A stretch of DNA of 64,000 nucleotides from Pseudomonas fildesensis. Its GTDB lineage: Bacteria > Pseudomonadota > Gammaproteobacteria > Pseudomonadales > Pseudomonadaceae. Position numbers and translations under genes: made by a program. Of the stretch, positions 1-9,686 are shown piece by piece. Under the pieces are notes generated by a model that made no database searches, was not told where the DNA came from, and worked only from the letters and a program-made list of their open reading frames with translations. Location of the stretch: NCBI RefSeq assembly GCF_001050345.1, contig NZ_LFMW01000004.1, forward strand, positions 1-64,000, in the 5' to 3' direction. Numbering within the stretch: position 1 is the first letter of the stretch; each line of letters opens with the position of its first letter.

Positions 1-140
1 GGATCGAAACGTTAATAGAGCCAAACTACACCGCTCTATCAACTCCTTCTGGGCTTCGATGAACTGAAGCAACCCGCTGTCGAATCTCGCATAACTCTTT
101 GTTTACCAAGGAGTTTTCCGTTTCGACTGCGCCGGAAGTG
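1..140 (-). other. 5' part of an rRNA operon leader transcript (gene itself outside window)
   Basis: This stretch has no open reading frame and lies directly downstream of a consensus rRNA-type promoter reading leftward. By position and by remembered synteny (in PAO1 a 16S rRNA gene follows tyrS) it should be the start of the rrn leader. The 16S gene itself is not in the window. No boxA antitermination sequence of the usual TGCTCTTTA form was found in these 140 bases, so it would have to lie further out. Confidence 0.6.
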
Positions 141-146
141 GGGCGA

Positions 147-174
147 ATTATAGACTTTCAGAATCTGCCGTCAA
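147..174 (-). promoter_or_regulatory. rRNA operon promoter (P1-like), reading left out of the window
   Basis: Read on the minus strand there is a TTGACG -35 (169-174), a 16-bp spacer and a perfect TATAAT -10 (147-152). A C-rich discriminator (CGCCCC) follows, the type associated with stringent control of stable-RNA promoters. The -35 box is only nine bases after the tyrS stop codon, and the A/T-rich positions expected for an UP element (TGAAATTAA) cover that stop codon. No terminator separates tyrS from this promoter. Confidence 0.8.
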
Positions 175-183
175 GCGTTAATT

Positions 184-1389
184 TCAGGTTTGTTCGGATT
201 TGAGCGTAATACGCGCAAAGGCCTTCTTACCAGCCTGACAAACATGGGTAGCACCCAGTACGTATATAAAGGTGCGATCCACAACCTCACCATCTATACG
301 CACACCACCAGAACCTAAAAGGTCACGCGCCACTGCCGAGTTCTTCACCAACCCAGCCTTATTAAGGACAGCTGCGATCGGCATCGCCTCTGCAGCAGTC
401 AACTCGATCTCCGGCAGATCATCTGGCAGTTCGCCATCCTTCATACGATTGCCTGCCGCACGGTGAGCATTGGCCGCAGCTTCTTCTCCATGGAAGCGCG
501 CAACAATCTCTTCGGCCAGTTTGATCTTCACGTCACGCGGATTGGCGCCCGCCTCGACATCAGCACGCAGCGCATTGATCTCATCCATCGAACGGAAGCT
601 CAACAGCTCGAAGTAACGCCACATCAGCGCATCCGGGATCGAAACCAGCTTGCCGTACATAACACCCGGCGCTTCCTGAATACCAACATAGTTACCCAAG
701 GACTTGGACATCTTCTTGACGCCATCCAAGCCCTCCAGCAACGGCATGGTCAGAATGCACTGAGCTTCCTGGCCATACGCGCGCTGCAGCTCACGCCCCA
801 TCAGCAGGTTGAACTTCTGATCAGTGCCACCCAGCTCAACGTCCGCACGCAACGCCACCGAGTCGTACCCTTGAACCAGCGGGTACAGAAACTCGTGAAT
901 AGCGATCGGCTGATTGGTGGAGTAGCGCTTGTCAAAGTCATCCCGCTCGAGCATGCGAGCAACCGTGTACTGGGACGTCAGTCGAATGAAGTCAGCCGGC
1001 CCCATCTGATCCATCCAAGTGGAGTTGAATGCCACCTCGGTCTTGGCCGGATCAAGAATCTTGAACACCTGAGTCTTGTAGGTCTCGGCATTATCGAGAA
1101 CCTGCTCCCGGGTCAGCGGCGGGCGCGTTGCGCTCTTGCCACTCGGATCACCGATCATCCCGGTGAAGTCACCTATAAGGAAGATGACCTGATGCCCCAG
1201 CTCCTGGAACTGACGCAGCTTATTAATAAGCACGGTATGACCCAAGTGCAGATCCGGCGCCGTCGGATCAAAGCCGGCCTTGATACGCAGGGGCTGGCCA
1301 CGCTTGAGCTTTTCGATCAGCTCAGCTTCGACCAACAGTTCTTCCGCACCACGTTTTATCAGCGCTAGCTGCTCTTCAACCGACTTCAT
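184..1389 (-). CDS. tyrS: Tyrosyl-tRNA synthetase
   Basis: Cytoplasmic class I aminoacyl-tRNA synthetase that charges tRNA-Tyr with tyrosine. The 401-residue protein has the HIGH-class signature HLGH at 48-51 and a KMSKS loop at 226-230. The last ~65 residues ([12 protein letters not shown]) form an S4-like RNA-binding domain. Length and KMSKS type fit the ~400-aa TyrRS subgroup of Pseudomonas. An ATG at 1431 is also in frame, but the internal MKSVEEQL start at 1389 matches family length. It is divergent from the endopeptidase gene, and an rRNA promoter begins right after its stop. Confidence 0.97.
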   Translation of the reverse strand: MKSVEEQLALIKRGAEELLVEAELIEKLKRGQPLRIKAGFDPTAPDLHLGHTVLINKLRQFQELGHQVIFLIGDFTGMIGDPSGKSATRPPLTREQVLDNAETYKTQVFKILDPAKTEVAFNSTWMDQMGPADFIRLTSQYTVARMLERDDFDKRYSTNQPIAIHEFLYPLVQGYDSVALRADVELGGTDQKFNLLMGRELQRAYGQEAQCILTMPLLEGLDGVKKMSKSLGNYVGIQEAPGVMYGKLVSIPDALMWRYFELLSFRSMDEINALRADVEAGANPRDVKIKLAEEIVARFHGEEAAANAHRAAGNRMKDGELPDDLPEIELTAAEAMPIAAVLNKAGLVKNSAVARDLLGSGGVRIDGEVVDRTFIYVLGATHVCQAGKKAFARITLKSEQT

Positions 1390-1503
1390 AACAGACCCGC
1401 AAGGCTCAGATTTAAAAGGGGAACCAACCATACAAGATCAGGGACTAATTACAAGTTTTGCCCTGCATACGGACACCGTTCAGCAAGCCCAGCGTTCGCG
1501 AGC

Positions 1504-1538
1504 TTGCGCCACAGATGATTTGGTTATATTTTATACAG
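1504..1538 (+). promoter_or_regulatory. Possible promoter of the endopeptidase-anmK pair
   Basis: In the 210-bp divergent gap between tyrS and the endopeptidase gene, a TTGCGC at 1504-1509 is followed 15-17 bp later by the A/T-rich run TATATTTTATAC. The following 5' region is a low-complexity CATCTT-rich stretch. The -35 is a moderate match only, so this is tentative. Confidence 0.35.
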
Positions 1539-1599
1539 TTATTTCATCTTCATCATGTCATTCATCTTTTCCATTTCATCTTCAAAGTCAAAATTACCT

Positions 1600-3018
1600 A
1601 TGACCACAGAACCGTCTAAAGCGCCGCCGCTTTACCCGAAGACCCACCTGCTCGCAGCAAGTGGTATCGCCGCTCTTCTCAGCCTGGCACTCCTGGTATT
1701 CCCTTCCAGTGACGTAGAAGCCAAACGAACATCCCTGAGCCTTGACTTGGAAAGTCCGGTTGAGCAACTGACACAAGATCAAGACGCTTCCGACGCACAA
1801 CAAGCCACAAATGCGCCAGCCGAATCGCCGTTTGCCCAGATAGAAGGTAACCCGGAGGACAATAAGCAAGCCGCTCAAGAGCAGCCTGCCCCTACGGTAG
1901 ATGCAGCCAAGAACCCTCAACACCGCGAAGTGATCGTGGCGAAAGGCGATACGCTTTCGACGCTGTTCGAAAAGGTCGGCCTCCCCGCCGCTACGGTTAA
2001 TGAAGTGCTGGCCAGCGACAAACAAGCCAAGCAGTTCACCCAGCTCAAACACGGCCAGAAGCTCGAGTTCGAACTGACGCCAGACGGTCAGTTAAATAAC
2101 CTGCACAGCAACGTCAGCGACCTGGAAAGCATCACCCTGACCAAGGGCGCCAAGGGCTTTGCCTTCAATCGCATTACCACCAAGCCCGTGATGCGCTCCG
2201 CCTATGTGCACGGCGTGATCAACAGCTCGCTGTCGCAATCCGCCGCCCGCGCTGGCCTGTCCCACAGCATGACCATGGACATGGCCAGTGTGTTTGGCTA
2301 CGACATCGACTTCGCCCAGGACATCCGCCAGGGCGACGAATTCGACGTGATCTACGAGCAGAAGGTCGCCAACGGCAAAGTGGTCGGCACCGGCGCCATT
2401 CTCTCGGCGCGCTTCACCAACCGTGGCAAGACCTACACCGCCGTTCGGTACACCAACAAACAAGGCAACAGCAGCTACTACACTGCTGATGGCAATAGCA
2501 TGCGCAAGGCGTTCATTCGTACGCCGGTGGACTTCGCTCGTATTAGCTCGCGTTTCTCCATGGGTCGCAAGCATCCAATTCTGAACAAAATCCGCGCCCA
2601 CAAAGGCGTCGACTATGCCGCCCCCCGCGGCACGCCAATCAAGGCAGCCGGTGACGGCAAGGTGCTGTTGGCCGGGCGTCGCGGTGGTTATGGCAATACA
2701 GTCATCATCCAGCACGGCAACACCTACCGCACTCTGTATGGCCACATGCAAGGCTTCGCCAAAGGCGTACAGACCGGGGGCAGCGTGAAGCAGGGCCAAG
2801 TGATCGGTTATATCGGCACCACCGGCCTGTCTACCGGACCGCACTTGCACTACGAGTTCCAGGTCAATGGCGTGCACGTAGATCCGTTGGGCCAGAAGCT
2901 GCCGATGGCCGACCCGATCGCCAAGGCTGAGCGCACGCGCTTCATGCAACAGAGCCAGCCGTTGATGGCGCGCATGGATCAAGAGCGCTCCACCTTGCTC
3001 GCCTCGGCGAAGCGTTAA
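1600..3018 (+). CDS. M23/LytM-family murein DD-endopeptidase (MepM-like)
   Basis: Envelope peptidase expected to cleave peptidoglycan cross-links in the periplasm. The 472-aa protein has one N-terminal hydrophobic anchor (about 15-35). A low-complexity Ala/Gln/Glu linker follows, then a LysM/OapA-like domain from ~110 (REVIVAKGDTLS). The C-terminal LytM catalytic domain keeps its metal ligands: HxxxD at ~334 (HKGVDYAAP) and HxH at ~415 (HLHYEF). Another ATG lies at 1555 in frame. The start at 1600 (MTTEPSK) puts the signal anchor in the usual place, although its ribosome binding site is weak. anmK follows after 3 bp, so the two are co-transcribed, pairing wall cleavage with wall recycling. 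Confidence 0.9.
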   Translation: MTTEPSKAPPLYPKTHLLAASGIAALLSLALLVFPSSDVEAKRTSLSLDLESPVEQLTQDQDASDAQQATNAPAESPFAQIEGNPEDNKQAAQEQPAPTVDAAKNPQHREVIVAKGDTLSTLFEKVGLPAATVNEVLASDKQAKQFTQLKHGQKLEFELTPDGQLNNLHSNVSDLESITLTKGAKGFAFNRITTKPVMRSAYVHGVINSSLSQSAARAGLSHSMTMDMASVFGYDIDFAQDIRQGDEFDVIYEQKVANGKVVGTGAILSARFTNRGKTYTAVRYTNKQGNSSYYTADGNSMRKAFIRTPVDFARISSRFSMGRKHPILNKIRAHKGVDYAAPRGTPIKAAGDGKVLLAGRRGGYGNTVIIQHGNTYRTLYGHMQGFAKGVQTGGSVKQGQVIGYIGTTGLSTGPHLHYEFQVNGVHVDPLGQKLPMADPIAKAERTRFMQQSQPLMARMDQERSTLLASAKR

Positions 3019-4113
<1,095 letters not shown>

Positions 4114-4126
4114 TCCCCAGACAGCA

Positions 4127-4163
4127 AAACGCCGCTTGGCCGATCAAAGCCAAGCGGCGTTTT
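4127..4163. terminator. Bidirectional intrinsic terminator between anmK and erpA
   Basis: A 14-bp GC-rich stem (AACGCCGCTTGGC against GCCAAGCGGCGTT) with a short loop is followed by a T-run on the plus strand and four T on the minus strand. It serves both convergent genes. Confidence 0.9.
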
Positions 4164-4178
4164 TGTGTCAGCTATCGA

Positions 4179-4529
4179 TCAGATCGAGAACGAAGACCCA
4201 CAACCACACGTAGTGCTGGCGTTAGGGTTCTTGATCACAAAACGCGAGCCTTCCAGACCTTCCTGATAGTCCACCTCTGCACCTGCCAGGTACTGGAAGC
4301 TCATCGGATCCACAACCAGGCTCACACCCTCGCGCTCGACGATGGTGTCATCATCGGCCACATCTTCATCGAAGGTAAAACCGTACTGAAACCCTGAACA
4401 ACCGCCGCCCGTAACGAATACGCGCAGCTTCAAGCGATCATTACCCTCTTCATCGACCAGGCTCTTCACCTTGTGCGCAGCACCGTGGGTGAATTGCAAA
4501 GCCGTGGGGGTGAAGGATTCAACGCTCAT
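4179..4529 (-). CDS. erpA: Iron-sulfur cluster insertion protein ErpA
   Basis: A-type Fe-S carrier that hands clusters to client apoproteins. The 116-aa protein has the three invariant cysteines of the HesB/IscA family: C44 in [11 protein letters not shown], and C108 and C110 in the C-terminal CGCGSSF. An upstream in-frame ATG at 4577 would add 16 residues. The MSVESFTP start gives the family length and is preferred. Monocistronic by context: convergent with anmK, with a 154-bp repeat-bearing gap before argC. Confidence 0.95.
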   Translation of the reverse strand: MSVESFTPTALQFTHGAAHKVKSLVDEEGNDRLKLRVFVTGGGCSGFQYGFTFDEDVADDDTIVEREGVSLVVDPMSFQYLAGAEVDYQEGLEGSRFVIKNPNASTTCGCGSSFSI

Positions 4530-4615
4530 GCTGATAATCTCCCGGCGTAGCGCCGCCATATGCGTAATGGTCGGCATTATCCGCTTCTCCTAGAAAAGCG
4601 GTCAACTATTATGGG

Positions 4616-4687
4616 AGCAGCGGCAAGCTTCAAGCCGTTAAGCTTCAAGCTTGCCGCAGACAACTTGAAGCTTACAGCTGCTCTTAA
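4616..4687. repeat. AAGCTT-rich intergenic palindromic repeat
   Basis: The erpA-argC gap holds GCGGCAAGCTT (4620-4630) and its inverse AAGCTTGCCGC (4647-4657). Further copies of the GCTTGAAGC/GCTTCAAGC word lie between and after them, framed by GAGCAGC and GCTGCTC. A related element lies at 40871-40915. The type is common between Pseudomonas genes and differs from the GGGAGCAAGC REPINs elsewhere in the window. Confidence 0.65.
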
Positions 4688-5718
4688 GGCAGCATGCCCG
4701 CATGGGACAGACCCAGCTTCTCATCCAGGCCGAACAGGATGTTCATGTTCTGTACCGCCTGGCCCGACGCGCCCTTGACCAGGTTATCGATGACCGAGAG
4801 CACGACTACGAGGTCGCCATCCTGCGGACGATGCACCGCAATCCGGCACACGTTGGCGCCGCGCACGCTGCGGGTTTCGGGGTGGCTGCCCGCCGGCATC
4901 ACATCGACGAACGGCTCATTGGCGTAGCGCTTTTCAAACAACGCCTGCAGATCCACCGAGCGATCAACGACGGTCGCATACAACGTGGAGTGAATCCCGC
5001 GGATCATCGGAGTCAGGTGCGGCACGAAGGTCAGGCCCACGTCTTTGCCGGCGGCGCGACGCAGACCTTGGCGTATTTCCGGCAAGTGGCGATGCCCTTT
5101 GACCGCATAGGCCTTCATGCTTTCAGACGTCTCGGAGTACAGCGAACCTACAGCTGCGCCACGACCGGCACCGCTGACGCCCGACTTGCAGTCCGCGATC
5201 AGGCGCGAAGCATCGGCCAGGCCGGCTTCCAGCAATGGCAGGAAACCCAGTTGGGTCGCGGTCGGATAGCAACCCGGCACCGCGATCAGGCGCGCTTGCT
5301 TGATTTGCTCACGATTGACTTCCGGCAGTCCGTAGACCGCCTCTTCCAGCAGCTCTGGAGCTCCGTGAGGCTGGCCGTACCACTTGGCCCATTCATCGGC
5401 GTCCTGCAAGCGGAAATCGGCCGACAGGTCGATAACCTTGGTGCCGGCCGCCAGCAGCTCACCGGCCAGCGCATGCGCAACACCATGAGGGGTGGCAAAG
5501 AACACCACGTCACAAGCGCCGAGAGTCTTGATGTCCGGAACGCTGAACGCCAGGCCGTCGTAGTGGCCTCGCAGGTTCGGGTACATATCGGCCACGGCAA
5601 GGCCCGCCTCGGATCGGGAAGTGATGACCACCACCTCTGCCTGCGGATGCTGAGCCAACAGACGCAGCAATTCGACACCGGTGTAACCCGTGCCGCCGAC
5701 GATACCGACCTTGACCAT
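4684..5718 (-). CDS. argC: N-acetyl-gamma-glutamyl-phosphate reductase
   Basis: NADPH-dependent third step of arginine biosynthesis, reducing N-acetylglutamyl-phosphate to the semialdehyde. The 344-aa protein has the N-terminal nucleotide loop GGTGYTG (8-14) and the active-site cysteine C150 in [11 protein letters not shown]. The start MVKVGIVGG at 5718 is chosen over an upstream ATG at 5808 because the Rossmann strand must begin at the N-terminus. Divergent from hemJ. Confidence 0.96.
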   Translation of the reverse strand: MVKVGIVGGTGYTGVELLRLLAQHPQAEVVVITSRSEAGLAVADMYPNLRGHYDGLAFSVPDIKTLGACDVVFFATPHGVAHALAGELLAAGTKVIDLSADFRLQDADEWAKWYGQPHGAPELLEEAVYGLPEVNREQIKQARLIAVPGCYPTATQLGFLPLLEAGLADASRLIADCKSGVSGAGRGAAVGSLYSETSESMKAYAVKGHRHLPEIRQGLRRAAGKDVGLTFVPHLTPMIRGIHSTLYATVVDRSVDLQALFEKRYANEPFVDVMPAGSHPETRSVRGANVCRIAVHRPQDGDLVVVLSVIDNLVKGASGQAVQNMNILFGLDEKLGLSHAGMLP

Positions 5719-5854
5719 AAACCTGCCCTCAACGAACCCACTGGAAAGCCGTCGATAATAGGGGCCGTATCGCCCTGCGACAACCGCCAACGTGACGTAT
5801 GGACGCATGAGCCACTACTATCTTCAGTTACCGTGAACCTGGGAATAACTAAAA

Positions 5855-6283
5855 ATGCTTTATCTATGGGTCAAAGCCTTCCATATCGTCGCCATCGTGT
5901 GCTGGTTTGCCGGGTTGTTCTACCTGCCACGCCTGTTCGTCTACCACGCACAAAGCGAGGACACCGTGAGTAAGGAACGCTTCAGCATCATGGAGCGCAA
6001 GCTGTACCGCGGCATCATGGGCCCGTCGATGCTGGCCACTCTGGTATTCGGCATCTGGCTGATTGCGCTCAACCCCGGCATATTTCAATCGGGCGCCTGG
6101 ATACACGCCAAACTCACGCTGGTGGTGTTCCTGATCGGCTACCACCACATGTGCGGCGCACAGGTAAAACGCTTCGCCCGTGGCGAAAACACCCGCAGCC
6201 ATGTCTTTTATCGCTGGTTCAATGAAGTCCCGGTTCTGATATTGCTGGCTATCGTAATTTTGGTCGTGGTCAAACCGTTCTAA
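5855..6283 (+). CDS. hemJ: Protoporphyrinogen IX oxidase HemJ
   Basis: Small inner-membrane enzyme that oxidises protoporphyrinogen IX to protoporphyrin IX in haem synthesis. The 142-aa protein has four predicted membrane spans. It carries the conserved N-terminal histidine H10 (KAFHIVAIVCWF) and the family sequence YRGIMGPSM in the second segment. Length and pattern fit the HemJ/UPF0093 family, not the longer CopD proteins. It begins a rightward run with the nitronate monooxygenase-like gene 24 bp downstream. Confidence 0.88.
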   Translation: MLYLWVKAFHIVAIVCWFAGLFYLPRLFVYHAQSEDTVSKERFSIMERKLYRGIMGPSMLATLVFGIWLIALNPGIFQSGAWIHAKLTLVVFLIGYHHMCGAQVKRFARGENTRSHVFYRWFNEVPVLILLAIVILVVVKPF

Positions 6284-6307
6284 CTTCAATTACTCGGGGT
6301 ACTTCCA

Positions 6308-7270
6308 ATGTCGCTGCCCGCTTTGCTTGAACAACGTCTGCGCCTGCCCGTGGTGGCTGCGCCGATGTTTCTGATCTCCAACCCGCAACTGGTCCTGGCC
6401 TGCTGTCGCAACGGGGTGGTCGGGAGTTTCCCCGCGCTCAACCAGCGCGAAAGCAGCGGCTTCAAGGCCTGGCTGGAAGAAATCGAAGCGGGCCTGGCTC
6501 AACTGGACAACCCCGCGCCTTACGCCGTGAACCTCATCGTGCACAACAGCAACCCACGGCTGCAGGCTGACCTGGCGATCTGCGTCGAGCACAAAGTGCC
6601 AATCGTCATCACCAGCCTGGGGGCGGTGAAGGAATTGGTGGATACCGTGCACAGTTACGGCGGCCTGGTGTTTCACGATGTCACCACGCGGCGCCATGCC
6701 GAAAAAGCCGCTGAAGCAGGTGTCGATGGTTTGATCGCAGTGGCGGCCGGCGCCGGGGGCCATGCCGGCACTTGGAGCCCCTTCTCGCTGATTGCCGAAA
6801 TCCGCCAGTTCTTCGACAAAACCCTGCTGCTCGCCGGCTGCCTCAACCACGGGCACGAAATTCTCGCCGCCCAACTGCTTGGTGCAGACCTTGCGTATTT
6901 CGGCACGCGCTTTATCGGCACCACCGAAAGCCATGCCCCGGATGCGTATAAAGAGATGCTGCTCACATCGCGGGCCGCCGACATCGTGCACACTCCTGCG
7001 GTCTCCGGCGTGCCCGCCAGCTTTATGCGCCAGAGCTTGGAAAACTCCGGTTTCGACCTCGCTGCCCTGCAAGGCAAAGGCGAAGTCAATTTCGGTTCCA
7101 AGCTCAAACCGTTAAGCGACGAAGCCAAAGCCTGGAAGACCGTCTGGTCGGCCGGCCAAGGCGTCGGTGAAATTAATGATTTGCCCAGCGTCGATGAACT
7201 CGTTGCCCGCCTGGATGCCGAATACCGCGTCGCACGCGAGAAGGCGACACAGTTGCGATGGCCTCGCTGA
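6308..7270 (+). CDS. Nitronate monooxygenase-like FMN protein
   Basis: A 320-aa TIM-barrel flavoprotein of the 2-nitropropane dioxygenase/nitronate monooxygenase family, expected to oxidise alkyl nitronates. Family features are the N-terminal PVVAAPMFLISNPQLV, the FMN phosphate-binding GGHAG loop at ~150 (VAAGAGGHAG) and the GADLAYFGTRFI segment at ~196-207. The physiological substrate cannot be told from sequence. Follows hemJ closely and is followed by a hairpin at 7280-7306. Confidence 0.82.
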   Translation: MSLPALLEQRLRLPVVAAPMFLISNPQLVLACCRNGVVGSFPALNQRESSGFKAWLEEIEAGLAQLDNPAPYAVNLIVHNSNPRLQADLAICVEHKVPIVITSLGAVKELVDTVHSYGGLVFHDVTTRRHAEKAAEAGVDGLIAVAAGAGGHAGTWSPFSLIAEIRQFFDKTLLLAGCLNHGHEILAAQLLGADLAYFGTRFIGTTESHAPDAYKEMLLTSRAADIVHTPAVSGVPASFMRQSLENSGFDLAALQGKGEVNFGSKLKPLSDEAKAWKTVWSAGQGVGEINDLPSVDELVARLDAEYRVAREKATQLRWPR

Positions 7271-7279
7271 TACACTTGC

Positions 7280-7306
7280 CAGGCCTGCTCAATAGAAGCA
7301 GGCCTG
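7280..7306. terminator. Hairpin after the nitronate monooxygenase-like gene
   Basis: A perfect 10-bp stem (CAGGCCTGCT against AGCAGGCCTG) with a 7-nt loop, ten bases after the stop codon. There is no T-run, so it may be a weak terminator or an mRNA-stabilising hairpin. Confidence 0.45.
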
Positions 7307-7339
7307 CCCCCTTCCCTATTACGTGACAAGGATGCCCGC

Positions 7340-8302
7340 ATGAGCGACAACCGTTTCAAGATTGTGTTTGACGGAGCCCTGCTCCCGGGTGTCGAAAGCA
7401 CCACCGCCAAACTGAATCTCGCCGAATTGTTCAAAAGTGACGTCGAGGCAATCGAGAAGCTCTTCACCGGCCGCCCAGTCGCCCTTAAGCGCGACCTGTC
7501 CCGTTCTGATGCCGAAACCTACCTCACTGCGCTAAAGAACGCCGGGGTCGACGCGCGTATCGAATCCGAACAGCCTGTGGCCTTCAGCCTGGCCGAAGCC
7601 CACGAGACGGATTCGGGCGCCTCTGACCTCTCCCGACCTGCCGCTTCGCCGTATGCACCGCCGCGCGCGGCGGTGGGTGATGACCTGCCGGAGTTCGCCA
7701 CGCTCAACGCATTCACTATCCATGGGCGCATCGGCCGCCTGCGGTACCTGGCCTGGACGCTGGTATTGACCGTCGCGTTGCTGGTCGCCTCGGGCATCAT
7801 CGCCACCGCAAGCTTCGCCGTGGCGACCGCTTCGCCGACGGCTGGCGTCATCCTCGGTTCGCTGCTGGGCTTCGCGCTGTTCGTTGCACTTGTCTGGGTC
7901 AGCGTACAAATCGGCGTGCAGCGCCTGCACGACCTGGGCTGGTCCGGCTGGCTGTACTTGCTCAACCTAGTACCGTTCGTGAACAGCATTTTCCCGCTGC
8001 TGCTGTTGGTGTTACCGGGTAATACCGGCGCCAACCAGTACGGTGCGCCACCACCGCGCAACTCCACTGCGGTGAAGGTACTGGCCTCCCTGTGGCTGGC
8101 GTTTATCCCGCTGATGCTCATCATTGTGTTGGCGCTGGGCATGAACGGCTACCTCGACCAACTCGAAGCCAACGTGGACAGCAGCTACGAAAGCAGCTCG
8201 ATCAACGCCGACGATGACACCGATCAAAGCGTGATCGTCGAGGAAGAAGATACGCAAAGTGCTGACGAAGCGGCCGAACCTGTAGACTCTCCAGAACAGT
8301 AA
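7340..8302 (+). CDS. DUF805 membrane protein with an extra N-terminal domain and acidic tail
   Basis: Function unknown. The 320-aa protein has three parts. About 75 N-terminal residues resemble a small alpha/beta domain (FKIVFDGALLPGVE). The central DUF805 membrane domain from ~125 begins FTIHGRIGRLRYLAW and contains QRLHDLGWSGWLYLL. The last ~45 residues are strongly acidic and Ser-rich. The part before DUF805 is not present in short DUF805 proteins. It stands in a rightward run of unrelated genes with hairpins on either side. Confidence 0.8.
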   Translation: MSDNRFKIVFDGALLPGVESTTAKLNLAELFKSDVEAIEKLFTGRPVALKRDLSRSDAETYLTALKNAGVDARIESEQPVAFSLAEAHETDSGASDLSRPAASPYAPPRAAVGDDLPEFATLNAFTIHGRIGRLRYLAWTLVLTVALLVASGIIATASFAVATASPTAGVILGSLLGFALFVALVWVSVQIGVQRLHDLGWSGWLYLLNLVPFVNSIFPLLLLVLPGNTGANQYGAPPPRNSTAVKVLASLWLAFIPLMLIIVLALGMNGYLDQLEANVDSSYESSSINADDDTDQSVIVEEEDTQSADEAAEPVDSPEQ

Positions 8303-8307
8303 AAGAA

Positions 8308-8350
8308 ACGCCCGCCGCCTGTGATGTCTCTGTCACAGGCCCGGCGGCGT
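8308..8350. terminator. Hairpin after the DUF805 gene
   Basis: A two-part stem: outer ACGCC/GGCGT with GCCG/CGGC and inner CCTGTGA/TCACAGG. No T-run follows, so any termination would be partial. It ends just before the ribosome binding site of the SDR gene. Confidence 0.4.
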
Positions 8351-8366
8351 TGCGATGGAGAAAGGC

Positions 8367-9155
8367 ATGACCCGTTACGCTCTGATCACCGGTGCCTCCA
8401 GCGGCATCGGCATGGCCTTGGCTGAAGCACTGGCCCGTCGTGGCCGCAGCTTGATTCTGGTGGCCCGCCAGCGTGATCAGTTGGAAAGCATTGCAATCGA
8501 ATTGACTCAACGCTTCGGCGTCGAGGTGTTGTTTCGTGCCTGCGACCTGGGTGAACCCCTGCGTTTGTCCGGGTTCCTGCTGGAGCTCGAAGAAGGCGAG
8601 CGGCAAATCGACTTGCTGGTGAACTGCGCCGGTATTGGCACCAGTGGGCCGTTCCTGGCCCAGGACTGGATGACCGAGCAGGACCTGATCGAAGTCAACA
8701 TCCTCGCCCTGACGCGTATGTGTCACGCCCTCGGCAATGCCATGGCCCTGAACGGTGGCGGGCAAATTCTCAACGTTGCCTCAATCGCCGCGTTCCAACC
8801 CGGCCCGTGGATGAGCACTTACTACGCGAGCAAGGCGTATGTGCTGCACTTCTCCGAAGGTTTGCGCGAAGAACTGAAGAGCTGCGGCATCAAGGTTTCG
8901 GTACTGTGCCCTGGCCCAACGCGCACCGCATTCTTCGGGACTGCGCAAATGGACACTGCCAAGCTCGATCGCAGCCAACAGCTCATGAGCCCGGAAGAAG
9001 TAGCGCTCCACACTGTGCGTGCACTGGAAAAAAACAAAGCCATCATCATCCCCGGTCGCCGCAACCGCTGGCTGGCGTTCAGCCCCCGTTTCAGCCCGCG
9101 CTGGCTGACCCGCAAGATCGCCGGTGCCATCAACAAGGCCTATTGCCCGCGCTGA
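8367..9155 (+). CDS. Short-chain dehydrogenase/reductase
   Basis: Classical NAD(P)-dependent SDR, 262 aa, substrate unknown. It has the cofactor loop GASSGIG near residue 9-15, an NCAG-type motif (LVNCAGIG), the catalytic serine in LNVASIAAF and the YxxxK pair in YYASKAYVL. An in-frame ATG at 8355 lies upstream. The start at 8367 has GGAG at the right spacing and puts the cofactor strand at the N-terminus. The HIT gene follows 46 bp later. Confidence 0.88.
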   Translation: MTRYALITGASSGIGMALAEALARRGRSLILVARQRDQLESIAIELTQRFGVEVLFRACDLGEPLRLSGFLLELEEGERQIDLLVNCAGIGTSGPFLAQDWMTEQDLIEVNILALTRMCHALGNAMALNGGGQILNVASIAAFQPGPWMSTYYASKAYVLHFSEGLREELKSCGIKVSVLCPGPTRTAFFGTAQMDTAKLDRSQQLMSPEEVALHTVRALEKNKAIIIPGRRNRWLAFSPRFSPRWLTRKIAGAINKAYCPR

Positions 9156-9201
9156 CCGCGTGCGTACACTCACTCTGCACTTTCACCATGGAGAAACAGC
9201 T

Positions 9202-9540
9202 GTGGATACTCTGTTCACCAAGATCATCAACCGAGAAATACCCGCGAAGATCATCTACGAAGACGATCAAGTCCTCGCCTTCCACGATATCGCCCCAATG
9301 GCGCCCGTGCATTTCCTGGTAATCCCGAAAAAGCCGATCCGCACCCTCAATGACCTCACGGAAGACGATAAAGCCCTGGCCGGCCACATTTTATTCACCG
9401 CCCAGCGACTGGCTGTGGAACAAGGCTGCGAAAAGGGTTTTCGCGTAGTGATGAACTGCAACGAAGATGGCGGGCAAACCGTTTACCACATCCACATGCA
9501 CGTTCTGGGTCAGCGCCAAATGAACTGGCCGCCGGGCTGA
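9202..9540 (+). CDS. HIT-family purine nucleotide phosphoramidase (HinT-like)
   Basis: A 112-aa histidine-triad protein, expected to hydrolyse adenosine phosphoramidates. The triad HIHMHVLG is at the C-terminus. The start is the GTG at 9202 (VDTLFTKII), preceded by GGAG with an 8-nt spacing. Earlier in-frame starts would overlap the SDR gene and add a non-homologous leader. A REP-like palindrome follows the stop. Confidence 0.9.
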   Translation: MDTLFTKIINREIPAKIIYEDDQVLAFHDIAPMAPVHFLVIPKKPIRTLNDLTEDDKALAGHILFTAQRLAVEQGCEKGFRVVMNCNEDGGQTVYHIHMHVLGQRQMNWPPG

Positions 9541-9545
9541 GTTCA

Positions 9546-9606
9546 TTGCGGGGAGCTTGCGACCGCTGCGCAGTCGAACGGGACGGTGCGACAAGCTCCC
9601 TCGCAA
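9546..9606. repeat. REP-type palindrome after the HIT gene
   Basis: Inverted arms GGGGAGCTTGCGAC and GCGACAAGCTCCCTC flank a short GC-rich centre. The arms contain the GGGAGCTTG word shared with the REPIN at 45069. Confidence 0.6.
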
Positions 9607-9686
9607 CGGGGGCAAATTGACTCAGCGCAAACGCTTCGCCCTCTCTTGCGGTAAACTGGCCGCCGAGATTCTTCCCGGAGGTCAGC

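Noticed and set aside
463..1368. Plus-strand 301-codon frame opposite tyrS
   Set aside because: Shadow of tyrS, which has HLGH and KMSKS in place; the translation has no recognisable domain.
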